This document shows positions 57,806 to 64,000 of a stretch of 64,000 nucleotides of DNA, one piece after another (positions within the stretch are counted from its first letter, which is position 1; each line of letters opens with the position of its first letter). The notes under the pieces were generated by a model. The model made no database searches. It was not told the DNA's origin and saw only the letters and a program-made list of their open reading frames with translations. The translations under genes were made by a program, and so were the position numbers. Source of the stretch: Coprobacter tertius (GTDB taxonomy: Bacteria > Bacteroidota > Bacteroidia > Bacteroidales > Coprobacteraceae); contig NZ_JANDHW010000015.1 of NCBI RefSeq assembly GCF_024330105.1, positions 1 through 64,000 on the forward strand, in the 5' to 3' direction.

Positions 57806-58645
57806 TCATGGATGAAGAATACGTATAAAACTACGATCATCGAACGAGCGATTCCCGTAAACCATACCTTTCGTACTCTTGAATTTCTTAAAACATAAAG
57901 GATCATCCCTAAGAAGGGTTTGCAAGGACATTTTTGTTTGCTCAAAAGAATCGTAAATATGCGGATAACCGTCACTTGTTAATATTAAAGGTGTATTTTT
58001 CGGAACTTTTATACATTTAACCATCTCATAGAGAACGGGAAATCCATCGAAAACCGCATATACATACCGAATTCCCGGCGTATGGTTATTCTGAAAAAAT
58101 AAAATATCTTTGAGCATCGGCAGGATATACCGACGGCCCGGGTCTTTCCGCATCATTTCGTCGATTGAATATCCATCGACAATATGCTTTTCGATTACAG
58201 AAGCTCTTATTCGAGACAATAACCGGTCGATCTCTTTTTCATAAATATATCTCTCACCGGCTATTAAAGCTTGGCAATCCCCAACGATCCAAACCTCACG
58301 ATACCAAACACTATAAATTACGGCACTTGCCGTAAATCGATATTCGGGATAAAAACCGGCCTTCTCCCAAATACCATATTTTTCATACAACCGACCGATT
58401 CCGTCGGTAATATGTTGCACCGCCTCCGACATAACAGTCTGAGGCGAAAGCTTACCCAACACATCGCTTATACATTCAGCAGCCCGATAACCTGAGCTTT
58501 TCCCATCATACAAAACATCGTTCTTAGCTGTAGCGCCATCAATAACAGCGACAAATCCGGGAAGCACTACAATTCGATCTTCACAGGGTATTCCTTCTTT
58601 TTTACCCTCACAAAAAAAATCGCTTATTTCATATGGTAACTCCAT
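57806..58645 (-). CDS. Divergent PP2C-like protein phosphatase
   Basis: 279 aa. The PPM/PP2C metal-binding pattern is visible: CEDRIVVLPGFVAVIDGAT, IVGDCQALI, LILTSDGYP and the closing FDDRSFIRI. No membrane helix or fused sensor. It may dephosphorylate Ser/Thr residues, but the sequence is divergent and no partner kinase is encoded in the window. It faces marR with four bases between the stop codons and no terminator. Confidence 0.7.
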   Translation of the reverse strand: MELPYEISDFFCEGKKEGIPCEDRIVVLPGFVAVIDGATAKNDVLYDGKSSGYRAAECISDVLGKLSPQTVMSEAVQHITDGIGRLYEKYGIWEKAGFYPEYRFTASAVIYSVWYREVWIVGDCQALIAGERYIYEKEIDRLLSRIRASVIEKHIVDGYSIDEMMRKDPGRRYILPMLKDILFFQNNHTPGIRYVYAVFDGFPVLYEMVKCIKVPKNTPLILTSDGYPHIYDSFEQTKMSLQTLLRDDPLCFKKFKSTKGMVYGNRSFDDRSFIRILHP

Positions 58646-58748
58646 AACAAATCTACTATATAACGAATAATATACATATTATTTAAATTTTTAGATATCA
58701 AAATCAACATTTATTATAATAATTAAGTGATTTATTTAAATAAAAAAC

Positions 58749-58771
58749 AACATTTTACGGTCTAAAATGTT
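58749..58771. promoter_or_regulatory. Palindrome 1 upstream of the DUF4251 gene
   Basis: AACATTTTA, five bases, TAAAATGTT: a perfect 9-5-9 repeat centred 62 bases before the start codon. Confidence 0.45.
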
Positions 58772-58778
58772 ATATTAG

Positions 58779-58797
58779 TACATTCACTATGAATGTA
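58779..58797. promoter_or_regulatory. Palindrome 2 upstream of the DUF4251 gene
   Basis: TACATTCA, three bases, TGAATGTA: perfect 8-3-8 repeat, eight bases after palindrome 1 and 24 before the start codon. Both half-sites share ACATT. No consensus promoter box is recognisable here, so these may be regulator sites. Confidence 0.45.
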
Positions 58798-58821
58798 AAA
58801 AACTTTTAAACAATAAAAGCA

Positions 58822-59376
58822 ATGAAAAAAACAATTTTATTTACACTACTGGCTATATTTGCTTGTTTAAGCAATATACAAGCCCAAAATACGAAAGAAG
58901 ATGCTCGTCAGGAAAAAAAAGACGCTGAAAAAGCATATAACGAATTATTATATCAACAGGCCAAATTAGCCATTGATAATAAAAAATTTGTACTGGAAGC
59001 CGATCAAGTCATGTTTAAATATGGGAACACAGCTTTCGTATCCTCTAACACCAATTTTGTAGGACTCGACGGTGACAATGCCGTGGTACAAGTCGCTTTT
59101 AATATACCGGCCAGCGGACCTAACGGACTTGGCGGTATAACAGTCGACGGAAAAGCTTCGAATATTAAGACGAAAACCGATAAAAAAGGAAATATAATCT
59201 TGTCGATGAATGTTATGGGGGTAGGCATTTCCGCTCAAATTAACATCACACTCTATAACGGAAGCAATTCAGCAATGGTAGATATTTCACCCAATTTCAG
59301 TTCAAACCGATTCAGATTATCCGGAAAAATCATACCCCTGTCACAATCTACCGTATTTAAAGGACGTTCTTTATAA
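58822..59376 (+). CDS. DUF4251 exported protein
   Basis: 184 aa with a signal peptide ending IQAQ. A short charged helix (DARQEKKDAEKAYNE) comes next, then a beta-rich domain with KKFVLEADQVMF and ISPNFSSNRFRLSGKI, typical of DUF4251. Function unknown; family limited to Bacteroidetes as I recall. Single-gene unit behind two palindromes. Confidence 0.8.
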   Translation: MKKTILFTLLAIFACLSNIQAQNTKEDARQEKKDAEKAYNELLYQQAKLAIDNKKFVLEADQVMFKYGNTAFVSSNTNFVGLDGDNAVVQVAFNIPASGPNGLGGITVDGKASNIKTKTDKKGNIILSMNVMGVGISAQINITLYNGSNSAMVDISPNFSSNRFRLSGKIIPLSQSTVFKGRSL

Positions 59377-59403
59377 TAAATCATAACCATGGCTGTGTAA
59401 TAT

Positions 59404-59440
59404 TGAAGTGCCCCCAAAAAAGTTAGACAAAAAACTTTCG
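59404..59440. mobile_element. Lone IS3-type insertion sequence end (remnant)
   Basis: The stretch TGAAGTG followed by CCCCCAAAAAAGTTAGAC resembles the terminal repeat of IS3/IS150-group elements. No transposase and no second end are present nearby. Probably a relic of an excised or decayed element, between the DUF4251 gene and the OmpA terminator. Assignment is by pattern memory. Confidence 0.4.
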
Positions 59441-59502
59441 ACGTGCAGTTCATATTTAATCAATACAGTCCCATTGTTTTATCTTTTTATTTTTAATTCA
59501 TA

Positions 59503-59540
59503 AAAAACAGGCTGTTTCGTTACCGAAACAGCCTGTTTTT
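59503..59540. terminator. Terminator after the OmpA-like gene
   Basis: 17-bp perfect stem (59503-59519 with 59524-59540, core ACAGGCTGTTTCG), four-base loop, A/T runs both sides; ends the OmpA lipoprotein gene on the minus strand and can act on the plus strand. Confidence 0.88.
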
Positions 59541-59556
59541 ACTATCATGTTATATA

Positions 59557-60282
59557 TCAGTTCTGGCTCTGCGCCTCTTTAATCATATCCGCTGAAGCGG
59601 TAATATAAATTTCTACCCTCCGATTTTGAGCACGTCCTTCGGGAGTAGCATTGCTGGCAACAGGGTCATTCCAGCCAAAACCTTTAACCGAAACACGATT
59701 TGAAGAAACTCCATTATTTATAAGGAAGTTCGCAACCGATTCAGCTCTCTGCAACGACAACCGTTCATTAAGCTGTTGGCTCCCCGTATTATCGGTATAC
59801 CCGAATACCTGAATATTAGTTTTAGGATTTTGCACGAGATTATGCGCAAGATCGGTAAGATCAGATTTAACAGACGCTGTCAGTTGACTCGAATTCGTCG
59901 CAAACAATATTCCGTTAGCAAACGTCACCTTAATAGCCTGTAAATTATTACTGTCTTTTACTTTCTGAATTTCAGCATTTTTCAACTGTTCTTCAAGTTC
60001 TTTCTGCTGTTTATCCATACGGTGTCCGACTAAGGCACCTGCACCAGAACCCACTGCAGCCCCTACAAGTGAACCGATCCAGGCTCCTTTTCCACCTCCG
60101 GCAAGAGCACCGACACCTGCACCCAAAGCAGCTCCTGAACCCCCTCCGATTGCAGCTCCCTGCCCGGTTTTGCTCATTCCTTGCCATGCCGAACATCCCG
60201 AGGCAAATACCATACTGATACAAAGCAGAGCTATCACTCCGATCTTTGTTCTTTTCCGAGTTTTTTCCATTTTATTTTTCAT
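59557..60282 (-). CDS. OmpA-family lipoprotein with glycine zipper
   Basis: 241 aa from the chosen start; ATGs at 60312 and 60270 are alternatives. A lipoprotein signal (FASGC) is followed by a glycine-zipper segment (about 45-85, GAAIGGGSGAALGAG...) that can span or bind membrane. A charged helix and an OmpA C-terminal peptidoglycan-binding domain (about 115-230; GYTDNTGS, LSLQRAESV, NRRVEIYI) follow. The layout is that of YiaD-like proteins tying the outer membrane to the wall. Confidence 0.88.
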   Translation of the reverse strand: MKNKMEKTRKRTKIGVIALLCISMVFASGCSAWQGMSKTGQGAAIGGGSGAALGAGVGALAGGGKGAWIGSLVGAAVGSGAGALVGHRMDKQQKELEEQLKNAEIQKVKDSNNLQAIKVTFANGILFATNSSQLTASVKSDLTDLAHNLVQNPKTNIQVFGYTDNTGSQQLNERLSLQRAESVANFLINNGVSSNRVSVKGFGWNDPVASNATPEGRAQNRRVEIYITASADMIKEAQSQN

Positions 60283-60408
60283 TTGAAGTTTTCGTATGAT
60301 AAAAACAGACAAGCGAGTATAAAAGTTTTGAAATACGGCTTGCTTTATATAAACATTATGACTTCGTAATGGGTTACTTACAATAAGAAACCTATTAATT
60401 ACTAAAAT

Positions 60409-61113
60409 ATGAAACCGATAATATTTTATAGAATCGTACCGTCATTGTTTATTTTTTTATTTGTGAGTAATACATGGGGACAGACTCAAAATGCCAGAAG
60501 CCCCATTGCAGAAACAGTAATCACCCTGCCGGCTCTTAATTACGATTACGATGAACTCGAGCCCGTAATAAGCGCTCAAACACTGATGTTACATTACGAA
60601 AAACACCTGAAAGGGTATATCGATAATGTCAATAAACTCATTAAAAATGATGCATCACGCATCGGGCAAGATCTTGAAAAAATAGTAAAAACATCCTCTG
60701 GTAAATTATATAACAATTCGGCCCAGGCATGGAACCACTTTTTTTATTTCGACAGTTTCGCCCCTCAAGATAAAGCACAACATAAACCCTATGGTGCACT
60801 TGCTCGAGAAATCGATAAACAATGGGGTGATTTCAACCAATTTAAAAAATCATTCGTAACGGTAGCTTCCGAACTCTTCGGTTCAGGATGGGTGTGGCTG
60901 GTAAAAAATAGAGACGGAAGCCTGGAGATTATCGGAGAAAGCAATGCTGGAAACATCCTTACCCGTGAAAATGTTACTCCCCTATTGGGAATCGACGTTT
61001 GGGAACACGCTTATTACCTCGATTACCAAAACCGAAGACCCGAACATCTGAATGCAATATGGAACATAATCAATTGGAAAGTCATAGACGCAAGATATAA
61101 CAATGCACTCTAA
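60409..61113 (+). CDS. sod: Exported superoxide dismutase, Fe type
   Basis: 234 aa. The N-terminal 25 residues (RIVPSLFIFLFVSNTWGQ) form a signal peptide, unusual for the usually cytoplasmic enzyme of anaerobes. Metal ligands are in place: H62 in LHYEKH, H110 in AWNHFFYF, D196 and H200 in DVWEHAYYLDY. Q106 in SAQAWNH and the SNAG motif favour iron or cambialistic use over strict manganese. It would remove superoxide in the periplasm. Alone between two terminated neighbours. Confidence 0.92.
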   Translation: MKPIIFYRIVPSLFIFLFVSNTWGQTQNARSPIAETVITLPALNYDYDELEPVISAQTLMLHYEKHLKGYIDNVNKLIKNDASRIGQDLEKIVKTSSGKLYNNSAQAWNHFFYFDSFAPQDKAQHKPYGALAREIDKQWGDFNQFKKSFVTVASELFGSGWVWLVKNRDGSLEIIGESNAGNILTRENVTPLLGIDVWEHAYYLDYQNRRPEHLNAIWNIINWKVIDARYNNAL

Positions 61114-61119
61114 GAAAAT

Positions 61120-61156
61120 AAAAGACCGGCCCCTGTGTAACAGAGGCCGGTCTTTT
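61120..61156. terminator. Bidirectional terminator, sod/rpmE2
   Basis: 12-bp stem AAAAGACCGGCC / GGCCGGTCTTTT (61120-61131 with 61145-61156), seven bases after the sod stop and 20 bases beyond the rpmE2 stop on the other strand. Confidence 0.85.
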
Positions 61157-61176
61157 CAATATCTTAAACACAAAAA

Positions 61177-61440
61177 TTATTTCTGTTTGTTCTGCATGTG
61201 TTTGCCGTAACGGTTCATAAACTTGTCTACACGACCAGCCGTATCTACCAGCTTTTGTTTACCGGTAAAGAACGGATGAGATGTATTGGTAATTTCAAGT
61301 TTTACCAAGGGATAAGTAACACCATCTATTTCTATAGTTTCTTTAGCGGCAACAGTAGAACGGGTAATGAACACATCATCGTTAGACATATCCTTAAATA
61401 CAACTTCACGATAGTTATCAGGATGAATACCTTTTTTCAT
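61177..61440 (-). CDS. rpmE2: Ribosomal protein L31 type B
   Basis: 87 aa, the longer B form without the CxxC zinc pair of type [40 protein letters not shown]. Structural component of the large subunit. In many bacteria the zinc-free form is held off by Zur and made under zinc shortage. Here a palindrome lies on the promoter (61490-61517). Lacking a view of the rest of the genome, I cannot say whether a type A gene also exists. Confidence 0.96.
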   Translation of the reverse strand: MKKGIHPDNYREVVFKDMSNDDVFITRSTVAAKETIEIDGVTYPLVKLEITNTSHPFFTGKQKLVDTAGRVDKFMNRYGKHMQNKQK

Positions 61441-61489
61441 TGTTATATCAATTTTATTATTATCTGTTATTATCCACGTTGGTAAGCGT

Positions 61490-61517
61490 GTACATTTGTA
61501 ATGGCGTGCAAATGTAC
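61490..61517. promoter_or_regulatory. Palindrome over the rpmE2 promoter
   Basis: GTACATTTG, ten bases, CAAATGTAC: perfect 9-bp arms. The second arm contains the -7 box of rpmE2 and the loop covers the expected start of transcription, so a bound protein would block the promoter. Each arm also reads as a TAnnTTTG box on its own strand. Confidence 0.5.
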
Positions 61518-61539
61518 TAATATCTTTTAATTATACAAA
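61509..61539 (-). promoter_or_regulatory. Consensus promoter of rpmE2
   Basis: On the minus strand: TTTG (61536-61539), exactly 19 bases, TACATTTG (61509-61516), 68 bases before the start codon. Full consensus match. Confidence 0.7.
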
Positions 61540-61641
61540 GAAATTCTTCTCTTTTTGAGAAATAAAACGGTAAAACCCAAAAGATAAAGTCATATCTCGA
61601 GTTTTTATTTATCTTTAAAGTTTATTACAATCGAAAAAAGT

Positions 61642-61649
61642 TATTTTTG
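61642..61649 (+). promoter_or_regulatory. Promoter -7 box for cpsB
   Basis: TATTTTTG only 11 bases before the first possible ATG (61661). If used, transcription would begin about 61656, leaving a very short leader, and ATG 61667 or 61673 would be better starts. Confidence 0.4.
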
Positions 61650-61660
61650 CACATTGATAA

Positions 61661-62401
61661 ATGAAAATGAATATGTTCGGTCTTTTTAATAAAAAAAAAT
61701 CCGATACGGTTTCTTTACCGTATACCACTGATATACATTCACACATTATTCCGGGAATAGACGACGGTTCTCCCGATGTGGAGCATTCTGTCGCTTTGGT
61801 AAAACAAATGCAGGAATGGGGGGTTAAACGTATCATAACCACTCCGCATGTTACCGAGGAAACATTCGAAAATACGCCCGAAACCATTACGGCAGCATAT
61901 AATCTATTGAAAGAAGCATTAGGTGAGGACGCCCCCGAAATCATATTCTCGGCAGAATACCGAATGGATGAAAATTTTTTAAAACATGTAAAAAACGATA
62001 TACTCATCCCCCTACCGGGAAACCATATTCTTATAGAAAACTCATTTCTACAACCCTTTTGGGATTTGAAAGGACTTATTTACCAGTTACAATTGAAAGG
62101 ATTTAATCCTATTCTCGCACATCCCGAACGGTACGCCTACTATTACGATGAAAAAGAAATATATACCGATATATATAATTCGGGATGCATGTTTCAGCTA
62201 AATTGGCTCTCACTGGCCGGATACTATGGGAAAGAAACCCGTAATATCGCATATTGGCTGATAGAAAAGGGATATGTAGATTTTCTCGGAACCGATCTCC
62301 ATAACCGGAGACATGCCCGTGCTATCACCGAATTTTTACAAACGAAAGAATACAGAAAACTTGTCGAGAAGCTAAACCTAAAGAACGATACTCTCAAATA
62401 A
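61661..62401 (+). CDS. cpsB: PHP-type tyrosine phosphatase, CpsB/YwqE family
   Basis: 246 aa metal-dependent phosphatase of the PHP superfamily, unrelated to low-molecular-weight Wzb. Metal sites: DIHSHIIPGIDDGS, TPHVT, LAHPERY, FLGTDLHN. These enzymes remove phosphate from the C-terminal tyrosines of BY-kinases, so the Wzc-like kinase at 39144 is the likely partner although about 20 kb away. Three in-frame ATGs (61661, 61667, 61673) near the N-terminus leave the start open. Confidence 0.88.
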   Translation: MKMNMFGLFNKKKSDTVSLPYTTDIHSHIIPGIDDGSPDVEHSVALVKQMQEWGVKRIITTPHVTEETFENTPETITAAYNLLKEALGEDAPEIIFSAEYRMDENFLKHVKNDILIPLPGNHILIENSFLQPFWDLKGLIYQLQLKGFNPILAHPERYAYYYDEKEIYTDIYNSGCMFQLNWLSLAGYYGKETRNIAYWLIEKGYVDFLGTDLHNRRHARAITEFLQTKEYRKLVEKLNLKNDTLK

Positions 62402-62423
62402 AATCATATTCCGGGACCATAGT

Positions 62424-62717
62424 ATGTTTACAATAATGACAATAATGGGGCTCGGTATTTTGGCGGGCCACCTACTTAAAAAAAAGAAAAGGATATTTCC
62501 TTTTATCGGTAAACTTAATACGGGAATTATATTCCTACTCCTTTTCGTCATGGGTATCTCGGTAGGAAATAACCGGGAAATCATGGAAAACATCACCGGA
62601 TTAGGTTCTACTGCAATATTGATAGGTATAGGATGCACAACCGGAAGCATTATTTTTACAATGATCGTCCAAAAAATATTTTTCAAAGAAAAAATAAAGA
62701 AGGAGGACAAAAAGTGA
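62424..62717 (+). CDS. lysO: LysO-type exporter, N-terminal subunit
   Basis: 97 aa with two or three helices (TIMGLGILAGHLL, GIIFLLLFVMGISVG, TAILIGIGCTTGSII), the N-terminal DUF340 portion of LysO. In E. coli LysO is one protein that exports lysine and the analogue thialysine; in Bacteroidetes it is generally two adjacent genes, as I recall. The stop overlaps the next start by four bases. Confidence 0.75.
   Translation: MFTIMTIMGLGILAGHLLKKKKRIFPFIGKLNTGIIFLLLFVMGISVGNNREIMENITGLGSTAILIGIGCTTGSIIFTMIVQKIFFKEKIKKEDKK
62701..62706 (+). promoter_or_regulatory. Strong Shine-Dalgarno deciding the second lysO start
   Basis: AGGAGG seven bases ahead of GTG 62714, which overlaps the preceding stop (GTGA). 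This favours 62714 over the upstream open frame (62633) or ATG 62720. Confidence 0.65.
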
Positions 62718-63316
62718 AAATGAGTCTTCTTATCGTACTCTGTTTTTTTTCAGGTGTCTTGCTTTCCTACTACCATTGCATGCCTGATTTTGCATACAAA
62801 CAAGACTATAGCTTATATATTCTTTCGGTTATGATGTTTTTTGTAGGAATGTCGATTGGTGCCGACTTAAAAAGTCTTTGGAGACCTATAAAGATATATA
62901 AAATACGGATCGTACTTATTCCCCTGGCGACAATAGCAGGAACAATGATTACCGCCTGGGGAATATCGTTTTTTACAGAAGATATCGCTTCGAAAGAGAC
63001 TATTGCCATCGGTTCGGGATTCGGGTATTACAGTCTATCGGCCGTATTACTAACCGAACTTGCAGGCAGCCACATCGGTATGATGGCACTTATCAGTAAT
63101 ATGACACGTGAAATACTTGCCCTGCTCTGTATTCCGGTACTGGCTCGTTTTTGCGGGAAACTTGCACCTATATCGGCTGCAGGAGCTACTTCGATAGATA
63201 CCACTCTTCCACTGATAAGCCGTTACTGCGGAGAAAATTATATCGTAATTTCTCTATTTCACGGCATATTAGTCGATTTCTCAGTACCGATAATCATCGC
63301 CCTTTTATATTGGTAA
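62714..63316 (+). CDS. lysO: LysO-type lysine exporter, C-terminal subunit
   Basis: 200 aa with about six helices. MFFVGMSIGADL and the GSGFGYYSLSAVLLTELAG block, with GATSIDTTLPLI near the C-terminus, are the LysO/DUF340 core. GTG start at 62714, coupled to the small subunit by a four-base overlap. The two halves together match the length of one LysO protein. Confidence 0.85.
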   Translation: MKMSLLIVLCFFSGVLLSYYHCMPDFAYKQDYSLYILSVMMFFVGMSIGADLKSLWRPIKIYKIRIVLIPLATIAGTMITAWGISFFTEDIASKETIAIGSGFGYYSLSAVLLTELAGSHIGMMALISNMTREILALLCIPVLARFCGKLAPISAAGATSIDTTLPLISRYCGENYIVISLFHGILVDFSVPIIIALLYW

Positions 63317-63347
63317 AAAGGGAAACCGACCTCATCAGTTTCCCTTT
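63315..63347 (-). terminator. Terminator of the PBP1A gene
   Basis: Stem AAAGGGAAAC / GTTTCCCTTT (63317-63326 with 63338-63347), 11-base loop, with a T run on the minus strand; overlaps the stop codon of lysO. Confidence 0.7.
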
Positions 63348-63369
63348 CCCCTATCGATTTTACTTTTCG

Positions 63370-64000
63370 TTAATCAAATATGCCCTCGATTGCCTCTGAC
63401 GGCTGATCGGGATATTCTTCTTCGATATTCATCCCGGGTGTTCCCGCGCAAGGATCACTATACTGAGGAGGAACAACAAAGTCCTCTGTTTGTGAATATC
63501 CCAATGTCTTATCGGCATATACCTTTTGTATAAATAATCCGTAAATCGGAAGCGCCATACTGGCTCCCTGGCCATCGGCCATACCGTCGAAATGTATCGA
63601 GGGGTCTTCTCCGCCGACCCACATTCCGGAAACCAAACTCGGGGTAAAAGCCATAAACCAACCGTCGGCATTGTTATTGGTTGTTCCTGTTTTTCCTCCC
63701 ATAGGGGCTGTAATTCCATATCTGAAACGAATTCTGGCACCTGTGCCATGATCGATTACGTCACGCAACATCGGCAATATTTTATAATAAGCGCTCTCAC
63801 TGAACACTTCGGTCATACGGGGTGAAAACTCAGAGATTACGTTACCGAAATTATCCTCGATACGTGTAACATACAAAGGATCTACTCGAATCCCTTTATT
63901 AGCAAACGCCGTATATGCAGTAACCATTTCCTCAACCGAAACTTCAGCCGGGCCCAAGGACAAAGAAATTACCGCATCGATCTTGTTTTTTATACCGAAA
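63370..64000 (-). CDS. Penicillin-binding protein 1A, C-terminal part (cut by window)
   Basis: Open to the right edge; about 210 residues of the C-terminal transpeptidase part are visible. The frame continues without a stop through FGIKNKIDAVISLSLGPAEVS, so the TTG at 63961 is not a start. The third transpeptidase motif is present (GGKTGTTNNNADGWF), followed by the acidic tail of PBP1A proteins. The glycosyltransferase domain, catalytic Ser and SxN motifs lie outside the window. It would build and cross-link peptidoglycan as a membrane-bound enzyme. Confidence 0.88.
   Translation of the reverse strand, partial: FGIKNKIDAVISLSLGPAEVSVEEMVTAYTAFANKGIRVDPLYVTRIEDNFGNVISEFSPRMTEVFSESAYYKILPMLRDVIDHGTGARIRFRYGITAPMGGKTGTTNNNADGWFMAFTPSLVSGMWVGGEDPSIHFDGMADGQGASMALPIYGLFIQKVYADKTLGYSQTEDFVVPPQYSDPCAGTPGMNIEEEYPDQPSEAIEGIFD

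Noticed and set aside
58648-58655. TAGATTTG on the minus strand as promoter of the PP2C-like gene
   Set aside because: It ends three bases from the start codon, leaving no room for a leader, and has no upstream partner.
62633-62713. Upstream extension of the second lysO gene
   Set aside because: It lies inside the coding sequence of the first lysO gene in another frame, and the AGGAGG plus GTGA overlap at 62714 explains the start better.

Overview
The window is a contiguous piece of chromosome from an AT-rich, anaerobic Bacteroidales bacterium. Support: promoters of the Bacteroidetes type (TTTG, 19 bases, TAnnTTTG), mostly weak Shine-Dalgarno signals, type III glutamine synthetase, DUF3078, DUF4251, DUF3332, DUF6132 and DUF5106 proteins, a PCMD-like secreted protein and a split LysO exporter. 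The base composition and gene set would fit a Barnesiellaceae/Coprobacter-like gut organism, but that placement is a guess. I see no rRNA, tRNA, CRISPR array, prophage or intact insertion sequence.

Layout. 1-5.1 kb: two divergent secreted galactosidases (GH36 and GH35). 5.2-8.7 kb: a trypsin-like protease with TPRs and a DUF3078 protein. 8.9-13.4 kb: housekeeping genes pyrG and yidC plus a thioredoxin-fold protein. 13.5-21.1 kb: a seven-gene operon, cysQ - SLC13 permease - cysC - cysD - cysN - sulfotransferase - PCMD-like secreted protein. It imports sulfate, activates it to PAPS, transfers it to an acceptor and clears PAP. No reductive sulfur genes are present, so it reads as a sulfonation pathway. 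21.1-27.0 kb (minus strand): ybiT-type ABC-F, prs, a cytoplasmic GH13 enzyme, a patatin and a Dabb protein. 27.0-30.7 kb: udk, an MltF-like transglycosylase, an esterase and a DUF3332 protein. 30.8-35.5 kb (minus): glnN and asnA, both ammonia-fixing, then namZ. 35.7-38.0 kb: a secreted unknown, hsp20 and a membrane GT2.

38.3-53.9 kb is one long exopolysaccharide locus, opened by a perfect promoter: wza, wzc, wzx, wzy, a GT2, four GT4 glycosyltransferases, a radical SAM/SPASM protein, an acyltransferase, a lipoprotein and wzi. It has no initiating sugar-phosphate transferase, no nucleotide-sugar genes and no UpxY/UpxZ-type regulators. The third GT4 carries a run of nine G at codons 18-21, where a change of one base either way gives an early stop; this looks like a phase-variation switch. 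The CpsB-type phosphatase that would act on Wzc lies about 8 kb further on.

54-64 kb: a phosphate transporter; a DUF6132-thioredoxin-MarR set with a palindrome on its promoter; a divergent PP2C-like phosphatase; a DUF4251 protein behind two neighbouring palindromes; a lone IS3-type end; an OmpA lipoprotein; an exported Fe-type superoxide dismutase; rpmE2 with a palindrome over a perfect promoter; cpsB; split lysO; and the 3' end of a penicillin-binding protein 1A gene cut by the window edge. Most convergent gene pairs are separated by strong bidirectional hairpin terminators.
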